Assembly (NCBI GenBank): GCA_018287875.1
Contig: JAGVVL010000009.1
Span: forward strand, 1 to 64,000
Direction of reading: 5' to 3'
From: Nigrospora sphaerica
Taxonomy: Eukaryota > Ascomycota > Sordariomycetes > Amphisphaeriales > Apiosporaceae
DNA length: 64,000 nucleotides
The notes below the pieces were generated by a model. That model had not been told where the DNA came from. It saw nothing but the letters and a program-made list of their open reading frames with translations, and searched no databases. Positions within the stretch are counted from its first letter, which is position 1. The number at the start of each line of letters is the position of its first letter. Positions 1 through 11,208 of the stretch are shown here, in pieces. The position numbers and the translations under genes are program-made.

Positions 1-30
1 GAATCAAAACCCGCTGCTGCACGACTGCTG

Positions 31-70
31 TCTCCGACCGGCCAGTTACGCACCACTTACGGTTACGGCC
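31..70 (+). repeat. Dispersed GC-rich motif, copy 1
   Basis: A roughly 40-bp motif built around CCGACGGGCCAGCTTCGCAC followed by CGCCTACGGTTACGCCCC stands out from the pyrimidine tract. Diverged copies are seen at about 31-70, 1925-1966, 2681-2717, 3466-3508 and as three tandem units at 5307-5480. In copies 1 to 3 the similarity extends some 35 bp upstream, and a partial upstream arm is seen near 4000-4030. All copies are in the same orientation. Confidence 0.7.
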
Positions 71-2233
71 TCTTCCTCCCTTCTCCTTTCCTTATTATAT
101 TGAGACCGGGCCAGGGCTCTTTCGTAAGCCTTGATCAAGGGTTTACACAAGTATAAGTTAGGCCTCGTAAGCCCAGTTCATAGTTCAGAAGACCAGCGCG
201 CTTTTTCCCTCCTTTTAATACACTGCTACTCTTAGTACGATACTTCACGCTCATTTTTCGTGACTATTCTAAGCTTCTTTTACTTCCCGACGTTAAGGAT
301 CATCTTGATCAACGATATCCTCACCTGATTGTCCCTTGGGATCGACCTCACGACCGTGTCTTTCCACCAGACTCCCTACAGTCTGGGGTTTCTTGGTTCC
401 AATATCTTTTCTCTTTTTTTCTTTCTCTCTTATTTATTTACTCTTTTCATATTTATTTTCCTCGTCTTCTTTCTATCTTTCTTTATATATATTTTTTCTT
501 TTTCTTTCTTTACTTCTTTACCTATATATTTTTTCTTTTTCTTTCTTTACTTCTTTACCTATATATTTTCTTCTTTCTTCTTTACTTATATCTTTTTCTT
601 CTTTCTTCCTTCTTCATCTATACATTTTTCTTCTTTCTTCCTTCTTTACTTCCTTACCTAGTACCTTATATTTATCCTTCTACCTTCTTCATCTATATAT
701 TTTTCTTCTTTCTTCCTCTTTACTTCTTTACCTATTACCTTATATTTATCCTTTCTTCCTTCTTCATCTATATATTTCTCTTCTTTCTTCCTTCTTTATT
801 CTCTTTTTCATAATCCACTCTTTCATTACTTTATTTTTACCCTCTTCTTTAGACCTTTTCCTTTCTTTTAACATGTCTTTCTTTCTTTTGCCTTTTTTTT
901 ATCCTATTATTTTCCTCCCTTTCCTCCCGACGTTTTTTATCCTTTAGTATTCCTCTTTTTATATCCTTTTCTTTCCTATCTTTTTTTCTTCTCTTCTATT
1001 TTATTCCTTACCCATTTTATATATTTCTTGAAATCCCTTTACTTTCCTTTCTTCCACTTCTTATTTATATCCTTGCATTTTATTATCGTCTATTCCTTTT
1101 CTTTATCTCTTGTACGCCTATCTTCTTTATCCTCCTCTTCCTCTTTTTAAAAGTTTATCTTAGTCTTCTCCTTTATAATACTTATACGTATTATTCACCC
1201 TTTTCTATTTTATAAAATAACTTTAACCTTAACCTCTTCGACCGATAAGCTCTTAACCGTGTACAGTTACCTGCCCTTTCTTATCTTTTCTTTTCTTTTT
1301 TTCTTTTACTTTATTTTTCTTTTCCTCTTTCTTTCTTTTCTTCTTTCCTTCTTTTTCTCTCTCCTTTTTTATTCTCTTCCTTTTCTTTCCCTTGATTTAT
1401 TCCCTTCTTTTTCTTTCCCTTTATTCATTCCCTTCTTTTTCTTTCTTTTTCTTCCCTTATGTATTCTTATATCTCTTGATTTTATTCTCGTCTACTTTCT
1501 CCCTCCTTTCTTCCTTTATCCTCACGCTTCTTCTTATTTCCTTTGTACCCTTTTTCACCCTCTTTTCTTTTCTTTTACCTTCTTTTTTTAAACTCCTGAC
1601 TTTCTTTTTACACTTAGAACTCCCTTTTTAACTTCCTATACTATCTTTTTCCTTTTATCTTTTCCTTTTAACACTTTTCTTTATTCTTTACTCTTTCACT
1701 TCATTATTATCTTTATTCTTCCTATCATTACCCTCTTCCTTCTCCTTCTCTTCATATAACCTTTTTGTTCACTTTGATTTCTTACTTCAATCTATTTTCT
1801 TCTTTTCTTCTTTCTTTCTTTCTTCTTTATATATCCTCTTACTTACTCTTCTCACCCTCTTTATTTCTTTATAATACCCTTATCTTAACCTATTATAAGC
1901 CCGCCACTGCTACTACACCACGAATGTCTCCGACGGGCCAGCTTCGCACCGCCTACGGTTACGCCCCTTCTTCCCCTTTCCCCTTTTCCTTCTTTTTTTA
2001 TGCCGTCCTTCTACTCTATTCCCCCCTCATTTTATCCTTCGCTTATACTTCTCTTATAACTTATAATTCCCTTGCTTATCCCCTTTCTTCCTCTCCTTTT
2101 CTTTCTTTTCTTTCTTGATTTTCCTCTTCGCCTTTTATTTCCTTATAGCTTTCTATTCTTACCGCTTTACCGATTTCCTTCCCCACTTTCTTTCTTTTAC
2201 TTCTTTACTTACTTCTTTACTTACTTCTTTACT

Positions 2234-2432
2234 TACTTTTATTATACACCTACTTTCATTTACCCTCATTATACACCTACTTTCATTTACCTTTATTATA
2301 CCCCTACTTTCATTTACCCTCATTATACCCCTACTTTCATTTACCCTCATTATACCCCTACTTTCATTTACCCTCATTATACCCCTACTTTCATTTACCC
2401 TCATTATACCCCTACTTTCATTTACCCTCATT
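2234..2432 (+). repeat. 27-bp tandem repeat
   Basis: About seven copies of a 27-bp unit reading roughly ATTATACCCCTACTTTC then ATTTACCCTC. The last five are almost identical and the first two differ slightly, as in a minisatellite expanding at one end. The open frames across it are trivial nine-residue repeats. Confidence 0.85.
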
Positions 2433-3597
2433 TTTTTTACACCCATCTGCTTACCTCTTTTAATATCTTGATCTTATTTTCTCTTAAAATCCTTTACTAC
2501 CCTTATCTTACTCTCCTCTTTATATCCTTTTATGGATCTTTTCTATATGGATTATACCCTTACTTATTAGTTCTCGTGATATCCGCTTTTATTTCTTTTT
2601 ATCTACCTACTTTCGATACCCTTCTTTGATCTTTTCGTAACCTGAACCGCCTGTTACTCTGCTACCGTACCTCTTATATCTCCGACCGGCTAGCTTTACA
2701 CTGCTTACAGTTACGCCCCCTTTCTTTCCTTTCTTTTCTTTATTATCTCTTTTTTACTTCCTTTCTTTCCTCTTTTCTTTCCTTCTTCTTTTCTTTCTTT
2801 CCTCTTCTCTTTCTTTCCTCTTTTCTTTCCTTATCTTATATTTCTACTTTTCTTCTTTTTATTTTACCAACTTCCCTTTATATTTATTCCCTCATTCGTA
2901 TCTCTTCATTTTTTACTACTCTTTTAAACGTATACCTTTCTTTTACTTTCTTTTATACTCTTCTTATTTTCTTTTACTTCTTACTCTTTTATTTCCTTTT
3001 TATTTTTCATAGTACGTTTTAAATCCTTTTTCTCTTTTCTTTTTACCTTCTTCTTTATTTATTTTACACACTTCTTATTTCGTCTTTTCTCTCTCCTTTC
3101 TTTCTGTATATTTCTTTTCTCCTTTTCTTTATTCTTATTACTCTTTTATTATTTATTTACCTTTTCTTCTTACTTATCCTTTTACTTTTCTCCTTACCTT
3201 CTTTTTATCTACTTCCTTATTTACCCTTCTCCTTACCTTCTCTTTATTTACTTTCTTATTTACCTTTCTTTCCTCTCTTATAATCTCTTTATTCTTTCTT
3301 CTTTTATTCTTTTACCTTTATCCTTTATATTTTTATCTTTCCTTTTCTTTCTCTTCCTATACCTATTTTTTATAATTTTCTTTACACTTTTTTATTACCC
3401 TTATCTTACCTTCCCCTTTTATATACCCCTTATCTTTATTTTATAACTTTTACCCTAACCCTATTATGTCTCCGACGCACCAGCTTCGCACCGCCTACGG
3501 TTACGCCCCTTCTTCCCCCCCTTCCCCTTTATTTCTTCTCTCTTCTTTATTTCCTTACCGCTTTTTACTTATACCACCTTACCACTTTTCTTCCCCC

Positions 3598-3804
3598 CTT
3601 CCTTCTTTACCTACCTACTTCTTTCCTTCTTTCCTCCTTCATATTCTCCTCCCTTCTTTACCTACCTACTTCTTTCCTTTTTTCCTCCTTCATATTCTCC
3701 TCTCTTCTTTACCTACCTACTTCTTTCCTTTTTTCCTCCTTTATATTCTCCTCCCTTCTTTACCTACCTACTTCTTTCCTTTTTTCCTCCTTCATATTCT
3801 CCTC
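3598..3804 (+). repeat. 51-bp tandem repeat
   Basis: Four nearly identical 51-bp units, each beginning near CTTTACCTACCTACTTC, inside the pyrimidine tract. Confidence 0.8.
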
Positions 3805-4439
3805 CCTTCCTTGCTTCCCTTCCTTCTCTTCTTTTCTCTTCTCTTTTTCCTTTTATTATTTACTTACTTTACTTTTACACCTACTTTTATCAATCTTTTC
3901 TATTTATTATACACCTATTCATTGTTTCTCCTTCTATCCGCTTTTGTTCCTTTTTATACATCTACTTTCTATACCTTTCTTTTCTCTTTTCTTCACTTGA
4001 ACCGCTTATTACTATACTACCGCACCTCTTCTCTCCTTTCTTCCTTCTTCTTTCTTCTTTCTTCCTTTTTCTTTCTTCTTTCTTCCTTCTTCTTTCTTCT
4101 TTCCCCTTTCTTCTTCCTCCTTTCTCTTTTTTCCATTTTCTTCTCTTTTCTTTATATTTATATTTACTCACTATTACCCTTCTTTCCTTACTTACTTCCT
4201 TTTCTTTTCCTTATCTTTTCTATAATCTTTTTATTTCTTTTATTTTTATTTCATCTTTTTATATTAACCTTTTTTTACCCTTCCTCTTAATTCCCCCCTT
4301 TTTTTTCTTCCCTTTTTATCTTTATCTCTTTCTTTTTTTTATCTTAAAATCTCTTCTCTTTCTTTTTTTTATTAAATTAAACCTCCCTTTTTCTTAGTTA
4401 TTATATTTTATAACGTACTTATTAAACTCTCCTTTTTAC

Positions 4440-4640
4440 TCTTCTTTTTACCCTTTTTTTACTCTCCTTTTTACTCTCCTTTTACTCTCCTTTTACTCTC
4501 CTTTTACTCTTCTTTTACTCTCCTTTTACTCTTCTTTTACTCTCCTTTTACTCTCCTTTTACTCTCCTTTTACTCTCCTTTTACTCTCCTTTTACTCTCC
4601 TTTTACTCTCCTTTTACTCTTTTTTTACTTTCCTTTTTAC
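4440..4640 (+). repeat. 11-bp tandem repeat
   Basis: About fifteen copies of an 11-bp unit TTTTACTCTCC with occasional TTC for CTC variants. This is simple satellite-like sequence with no coding value. Confidence 0.85.
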
Positions 4641-4825
4641 TCTCCTTATATATTCCCTTCCTTTCTTCTTTTCTATCCCCTTTTTTCTTTCCTTACGTAG
4701 TATCCTTTAATATACTTATTCTCCTTTTATCCCTTGAAATCTTACTTTTTATTTCTTCTTTTTTATTCTTTCTTACACTTCTATTTTATCGAATCCTTTT
4801 ACCCTTTTATTTTACTTATAAACAC

Positions 4826-5155
4826 TGTTACAGGTTGGGACCTGGGAGATAGGCTCAGGCGCACCTGGCCTGAGCGTCTCACGAACCCCTCACATGTGGC
4901 TCCGAGTAGGTCTCTCCATTCGAACGCCAAGCTAGTGGCCAAGACCTAGGAGGGGGGAGCTGAGCAGCGATCCGAACGTTCCGATCCGAACGTTCCGGTC
5001 CGAACGTTCCTATCCGAACGTTCCGGTCCAGTCTCGCAAGATTTAACGAGACGCTGCGCCCGGCCTCCTGAAGACGGTTCTCTTCTCTCTTTCCCATCTA
5101 GAAAATAAACAGCATTTGGCCCCTTCGATAGTGCTTCAAGGCTCAGCCTCTCACA
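4826..5155 (+). mobile_element. Solo LTR with 5-bp target duplication
   Basis: A GC-rich 330-bp island sits abruptly inside the pyrimidine tract. It begins TGTTACAGG and ends CTCACA, the TG..CA termini of a retrotransposon LTR. It is flanked by a 5-bp direct duplication AACAC at 4821-4825 and 5156-5160. No internal retroelement genes lie beside it, so it is best read as a solo LTR left by recombination between two LTRs. The superfamily cannot be told from an LTR alone. The orientation given is nominal. Confidence 0.75.
4971..5027. repeat. 14-bp palindromic array inside the LTR
   Basis: Four copies of TCCGAACGTTCCG at an exact 14-bp period, each with the self-complementary core GAACGTTC (starts at 4974, 4988, 5002 and 5016). 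Regular palindromes in an LTR could be binding sites for a dimeric host factor, but nothing here proves this. Confidence 0.75.
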
Positions 5156-5306
5156 AACACTTCTTTTAAACCCTTCTTTTTATTTTTATTATAGTAATTT
5201 CTTTTAATCCCTTATTACACTTAGTTAAACTTATACTTTTTATCTTTTTATACCTTTCTCTTCTTTATTTCTTCTTTACCGCCTTTCTTTTATCTACTAC
5301 ACTTCG

Positions 5307-5480
5307 AATTCGCCTTAAACGGGCTAGTTATACACCGCTTACAGTTACGCCCCCCACCCCTTTAAATTCGTCTTAAACAGGCTAGCTACGCACCGCTTAC
5401 AGTTACGCCCCCTTACCCCCCGAATTCGTCTCTGACGGGCTAGCTACGTACCGCTTACGATTACGCCTCCTTACCCCCTC
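5307..5480 (+). repeat. Three tandem copies of the dispersed motif
   Basis: Three units of about 60 bp each start GAATTCG or AAATTCG, run through CGGGCTAGCTACGCACCGC and end in a C-rich GTTACGCCCCC(T)TACCCC stretch. This is the same family as the single motif copies in the first 3.5 kb. Confidence 0.75.
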
Positions 5481-5783
5481 TTCCTCCCCTTTCCCTTTAC
5501 CACTTACACCCCTTATACCCCTTTAACGGGCTATTTATTACCATATATAAATATGCCCTCCTCCTCCTTATCTTATACTCCCCTTTAATTATTATATTTT
5601 TTATCTATTTTTAAATAAAGAATAATATCTTTCATTTTTATACCTTTATTTTTTCTTTTTTTTATTTACGTAAATCTTTTTTAAAGAACTAATCATACCT
5701 TTTTCTCTTTTTATTTATGTAAATATCGCTTATTTTTCTTTTTTTTACTTTTATCCTTTTACTCTTTTTTACTTTATAAAATA
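5481..5783. other. AT-rich transition, no gene
   Basis: Very AT-rich DNA with no plausible gene. Composition changes sharply at about 5783 to balanced DNA that continues into the recombinase gene. A TTAC(N7)A string at 5769-5780 lies next to this change. Confidence 0.6.
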
Positions 5784-6192
5784 ATGAGACGGCAAGTGGG
5801 CCGCCGCTTCGAGCGGGTTCTGTCGCCAAAAAGGCGGCAGATTTGCCAGGAATAGGTCGCTGCTTTAAGCAGTCCCGTCACGCACTTCGCCAACCTGGGC
5901 TCCACCTTTTCCCACCATGGTGCCGACAAGTACCTGCGAAGGCCTGCAACCAGAAACGCTTGGCCTTTCCTCATTCGTAGAATCAAATTCCAGTTGCCTA
6001 CACCAAGCCACGAGCTTGACTCTGGATTCCCCGTCATTGAGGTTAAAAGGCGTGTCCCGGCCTCTTTCCTCTCTGTCTTTTCATCTCCCATTCATCCACC
6101 AGGTTATTTTCATCATTCTGAACGAGTGCCGACTGGGCCTGTGACTTGCAACACTTCCTCTTTCCTGTTATCCATCAAGTACCCTTCCTTTC

Positions 6193-8602
6193 TTGCACAT
6201 GGCACGCAGACGTCGCCGGAAAGCTCGCCAGACGGACTCCGATGGTTCACTCTCTTCCGATGACATCCCTGTCTCGAAGAGTGGCGTTGCCAAGGACGAC
6301 TCGGGCCCGGACGCCACGAATATCGAGACATTCGATTTCGACCAGGACGCAGACGTCGAGGACCAGCTTCAGCTCTTCGGCGGGAATGCTCATCCTCCGG
6401 AATACTATCGGCGCGCCGTAGAGGAGTTCAACGAGAGCGACTTCGAGGGCGAGGATTACAGCCCTGGGACGACCATGCTGATTGACGCCATTGAAGACCA
6501 ATGGGATCGGTCCGTACTCTTTCATGCCATTGTATCCCTTCCTCACTGGCTAACGATCGTGTATTCAAGGTACTGTCATGTCATTAATCACCCTGGAGGG
6601 TTTCATTCAGTGTCCATAGGGCTACTCTACAATTTCTTCGCCTGGAAGTTGAACCAAAAGACCAATGAAGAGGGTAGAAAACTACGCGGGACAACAAAGA
6701 AGAGCTCGCTCGGTACCTACTGGAAGCTGTTTCGACTAGCTTTCGAGAGGGCGACTAACGATAAGCTTGACCCCAAACTGAACCGCAACATGCATAAGGT
6801 TCTTCGCCCCCTTCGCCCAAGTAAACATCCTGAGCTAATAATTAGTAGGTCCTCCGGAGGTTAGCGAAAGAGCATGGTCTCAGCGACCAACGGAGGGCCA
6901 ACCGTTGTATGACAATCGACAATCTTGAGCAGCAAATCGAAACGACACTAAGCACGACAAAGAAGTCGTTCAAGATCGGAGAAATGCGAATTCTTGCCGT
7001 CCTCTTCCTCCTGTTGTTGGCTCCGGCCGGTGCTCGCCCGACGTCGATCCTGCGGCTTCGGTTCGGTGATCTCGTCATCGTGCTGGCACGGGATCCAGAA
7101 AGGGGACCACATAACATCCTGCTCAAATTTACTCTTGCGTTCACGAAGACGTATCTGGGGGAGAAGGACGCGTAAGTCGCTTCACACTAAAATCGGATGT
7201 CCGACGCTAACACCGCGTAAGGAAAATCTACCCGCTGCCTGAGACGTTATTCGCCGACTCCCTGCTCCTCAGCCCTCACGTTTTCCTCCTGGGGATTCTT
7301 TTCCGGCATACGGCTTTTCGAGCGCAGAGTCTGACGTCGCCGTACCAGCTCAAGACGCTTGACATTCACCCGGGCGAATTAGAGATGCAGTTGCCACTAA
7401 AGGAGGACTTAAACGACGTCTTCATTTTCCGCCGGGCTGTCCAAACGTTGACGGGGTATGATATGTCGAACGACAAGCCCATCTCCTATGCCATGATGGC
7501 AGCATGGATCCGGAGGATTGGTGAGATTATGGGCCTGGAGATCCCAACCATACCGTATAATCTACGCTATAATGCTGCCAATGAGTGGACTTCAAGCGGT
7601 TTGTTCATGCCCGTCCCTGAAGAGGTGGCAGTCAACTGACTTGGCTGTGCAGGCGATGTCAGCGAGGCCCTACGGAACTTGGCGATGGACCATGCCAACT
7701 CCGTGCCCCTGCAGAGACACTACCTTGGGCGCGAAATAGACAAGGATCTATTCAGCATTCTTAGGGGCATCAAGCCGCAACACGCACTGGTCAAGCAATC
7801 ATGCAGTGTGGGGCACTCCATCAGCCAGCGTAGGCCTGTGGATCTTACCGCAGAGCAGTCCGCGTCCATCAGTAACCACCCTCTGATTCGACGCTTGACT
7901 CGACAGCTGCGCGGACTACACAAAGGCTCACAAGATTATACCGATGTTGTTCAGCTGCGGCGAAAGGAAAAGGAACGGCTAAGACGGGACCTGAAGCAAC
8001 AGATCAGACATCAATGGACAGCTGACCAAGCCGTCGAAGATATTGAACGTCAAATTCAGGGGCTTGGCTTTGCTAATCCCACCTTAGCTCTGCCGGGGCA
8101 GCCTCAGCGGCCAGCACAGAAGCGGCTCATGGAGGTACTCAGGACTCCTGCTGCTACGGACCTTGAAGGGCAATACAAACGCCGAGACAACGCAATTGCT
8201 CTGATAGCCGCATATTGCACAGTGGAAGAGGGATGCACCGTACCCCAAGGTCTGGCCGCGTTGGCCGGGTCATCCCGTACATCACACCGCCTACACGCCT
8301 CGACTACCAATAAGGTGGATGCTGCCATGCTGTCGGTCTTGGTACAAAATAAGGAGCAGAGGCCACGAAGATGCTTTCTCTGTGTCGGGAAGGCTCGCTC
8401 ATTATCACCAGACGATCCTCACATGGATCAGCTTCTTCGCGAGTTCTATACCTCGGGGGATCTCACTAAGCATGTTAAGCGCAGGCATTTGAAAAAGCTG
8501 AAAACCTACGACAGTAGCTACTGTCAAGTCTGCACAATCAAGCTTAGGGATAAGGCTCATCTCCAGAATCACGCACTTCTTGTCCATGGTACTGTTACCT
8601 AA
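6193..8602 (+). CDS. DUF3435 tyrosine recombinase (Starship captain-like)
   Basis: Five exons (6193-6509, 6570-6798, 6849-7171, 7222-7598, 7653-8602) join in phase into 731 residues; introns are 50-60 nt with CTAAC or CTGAC branch sites. The family is recognised from the DUF3435 core, including a WKLFRLAFERAT-like helix and the FTLAFTKTYLGEKDA segment. Candidate catalytic residues are Arg245, Arg405 (YNLR), His427 (MDHA) and Tyr437 (RHYLGRE), matching the R..(H/Y)xxR..H..Y order of tyrosine recombinases. The C-terminus carries C2H2-type Cys/His clusters around residues 640-731. DUF3435 proteins mobilise Starship elements and normally lie at the 5' end, transcribed inward, as here. No stop or frameshift is seen, so it may be functional. 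An alternative is a non-captain DUF3435 relative. Confidence 0.88.
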
Positions 8603-10095
8603 GGCCCCAGCTCTATTTATAAAGCTGCGTTGGTGTCATAATCAAGTGGACTGGCAGAAGCGGAGGATTGTTGCGTTATTGTTCATACTATAGCTAGTAA
8701 TAGATTCCTCTTCAATTTTGATCCACGTGGTGATCTATCATATACGCTGGAACGAAATGGCCCATTTCCACAGGGTCATGTGTCCAGCATAAGACACCGC
8801 CTTCCACAAGCGCCCGCTTGTCTCCCACCGCCTTCCTAATACGTACAGTACCCACTAGCTCACCTTAGCTTAGCCAAGCTTTTACACCATGACGCCTTCC
8901 GACCCTAGAGCCCTTAGTACAATCTACCGTACTTCTTTCCGTGATATCTCATGCTAAACCACTCAGCCTTTTAGTCTCTCTGGACTAGTCATTATAACCC
9001 AACTTTTCGCCCCTCGTATGAAGCACCTGCCGCGCGAATCTCTCTAGCCTCGAATTGATCCTAATGCTGCTGAGGGGCTTGAACCACGCATAAAACCTTA
9101 ATGAGACCACTATGTTTCGACTGATCCACTTTGCCGTGCATATTGCCATGCTCTACTTCCTCTTAGGACCTCTTGTCCGCTTACAGAGTACTTCCCGTAC
9201 AACCATCAGGTGCTTCCAGGCGTGCAAATGAGTGCAGTATTTCCCTTGGTAAATTTTTTACGAACGTGAACTTTCATAAATAGGAACAAGCTGATGTAGG
9301 GAAAGGTGAGCCACAGGCGAAAGCGCAAATTGATAAGGACACGCATACAAACATTTAACTGTTTGCCCTTTGACTACTACTTGTAGGCCAAACACGCGGT
9401 ACGTTTGGTCAGTTGTACGCTACCCGAAAAAGAATGTAACCTAAAGTTGGTATACTATTGATGACCCCCTTTGGCTAGTTTGCAGTATCTGGCAAGGTTT
9501 GATTTGCCTTCTCGTCAACTGTTTATATAGTTATTGCCATTCCTACACCAGATACTTGTTTCTTTTATCTTTATGTGAGGTGTTCTGGCCCGTTGACTTG
9601 GCTCAAATGTCCGGTTAATGCTGCAAACCAGCGTGTCTGCCAGCTCGCCTGCTCACCCAACTCACCCTGCTCACCCTGCTCACCCTGCTCACCCTGCTCA
9701 CCCTGCTCACCCTGCTCACCCAAATACTCATGCTGCTCGTCCCACCGCTTATCAAGCTCACCCACTCGTCCGGATACGTACATGTTCGCGCTGCTGCTCC
9801 GCATTGCCGTCCTCCTCGCTTGACTCCTTACTCAGCTACTCTTTTACTCACCAATCATGACCTAGTATGATACCTTTCCAGCGATCGTTTTTACCTATGA
9901 CTTCGATATAGCCTCGGGAGCTAGATTGGTTTGCTACTTCCGTTTCGCTTCTTAGGACGCACCTTTTGGTGCCACAGGCGCAACCGAAAAACCGAGAGAA
10001 CAAGATTCATCCCAAGAGCCAGAAGAACCTTAATGTAAGTGGTGGCATACATATCATTTCAGCCGAGGATAATCACAAAAGTCTAAATAGTTGTA
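8603..10095. other. Gene-free spacer
   Basis: Balanced-composition DNA after the recombinase gene with many stops in all frames. I see no gene; the only clear structure is a 9-bp tandem repeat at 9651-9720. Confidence 0.6.
9651..9720 (+). repeat. 9-bp minisatellite CTCACCCTG
   Basis: About seven head-to-tail copies of CTCACCCTG, first interrupted by CTCACCCAA. The open frames over it on both strands are repeat products. Confidence 0.9.
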
Positions 10096-10458
10096 CAGGG
10101 AAGTTCAGGTTCAGCGTCCGCTTTCTAGCATCATCACTTTTGGAGCTCATGGTATAGTGGGGTAGCCCTACAGTGGGAAGTCGGGCCAATGAGGTACTAT
10201 CAGTCTCAACGAGAAAGGTATTTGACTCTATTAAAACGAAACAGAAGCATTTGAACTCGAAGTTAAAGGAAACCCTAGTCGACGTATTTCCTCCCGAAAG
10301 TTAGCTGCATAAAATAGCGATGATTCGTCCAGATGCTGCTAAAGCTGATGAACGGTACTTCCAATACCCGAGCTCGTACTATGCAGGTACTGCACTTTTA
10401 CCTTCAGCTCCAGAAGTGCTGTCACTAGAAACCGGACGCTGAACCTGAACTTCACTGT
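10096..10458. mobile_element. Foldback/MITE element, internally deleted copy
   Basis: The ends are inverted repeats of about 45 bp: the left end reads AAGTTCAGGTTCAGCGTCCG and the right end is its complement. The element is flanked by TA on both sides (TA|CAGGG and CACTG|TA), suggesting TA target duplication as in Tc1/mariner-type elements. Its interior matches the right half of the longer element at 11209-11766, so it looks like a copy that lost most of its left arm. It has no coding capacity. Confidence 0.75.
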
Positions 10459-11032
10459 AAAAGCCGGAACGAATTCAGGGACAAAATATTTCTTAAAGCA
10501 AAAGACAATCCTCGGAACCAGAATAGGTCTAAAGAGCCAAATCGGTCCATAGAGTTAGATTAATATTGAAGCCTGATTCCTTAAAGAGCCGGATTTCTCT
10601 GAGCCTGATTACCCATTGTGTCGGATTGCCGATTGAGCTGGATTGATATGTTACAGAGCGTCTAGACCAACCACCGTACCACGAAGTAGAAGCTTCGAGA
10701 ATGGCTCCGTGGAGTCTTTTGGCTCAGTGAAATCATTTTGTCCACTTTTGCACTATGACACCTATCCCGGATAGGGACCACAAGTGCAAGCCTAACATGA
10801 TCCAGTAGGTAAAATAATACCTAGAACCGGATGGATGACTGAGTCTACATGATCCAGCAGCTAGAGTGATCCAGCAGCCAGAATAACCCAACCCAGAAAA
10901 GTACCTATAACCAGAATGATATCAGATGGCAGCATTGTATTAGGGCCGAAAGGATCCGGCACCGAAAATGACCCGGGATGCAGGAATTACCCGCAGCAAA
11001 TCCAGCATCAAAACCCCTGCAAGTATACGTAC

Positions 11033-11044
11033 CCACACACACAC

Positions 11045-11100
<56 letters not shown>
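11033..11100. repeat. CA microsatellite
   Basis: A (CA)n run of about 65 bp with one AAA interruption. It lies between the two foldback copies. Confidence 0.95.
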
Positions 11101-11102
<2 letters not shown>

Positions 11103-11208
11103 TTATTGACGCCCGGGCGACGGAGCCGAAAGGGCAACTATCACTACTTTGCTTATACTGCTGACACTTCTCTTGTCACCAAAAGCCCTTAGACACCATT
11201 GCAAGCAC

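Larger units (their letters stand above)
380..4760. repeat. Polypyrimidine-biased low-complexity tract
   Basis: For more than 4 kb the + strand is nearly all T and C, with little G and scattered A, as runs of CTTT, TTCC and TTTA. Open frames here (for example at 336-947 and 3466-4290) are Leu/Phe/Ser/Tyr-rich products of the bias and not genes. The bias is strand-asymmetric, so it is not what RIP mutation of both strands would give. Shorter tandem repeats and a GC-richer dispersed motif are embedded in it. It could be subtelomeric, pericentromeric or a satellite-like expansion; the sequence alone does not say which. Confidence 0.85.

Noticed and set aside
329..4290. Long open frames in the pyrimidine tract (Leu/Phe/Ser-rich, up to 274 codons)
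   Set aside because: They follow directly from CT-rich composition and tandem repeats, and no start context, introns or domains are seen.
2234..4640. Regular repeats that might suggest a CRISPR array
   Set aside because: Units are directly contiguous without unique spacers and the DNA is fungal.
9571..9860. Repeat proteins on both strands
   Set aside because: Translation of the 9-bp minisatellite.
10905..11192. His/Thr and Cys/Val repeat frames
   Set aside because: Translation of the CA microsatellite.
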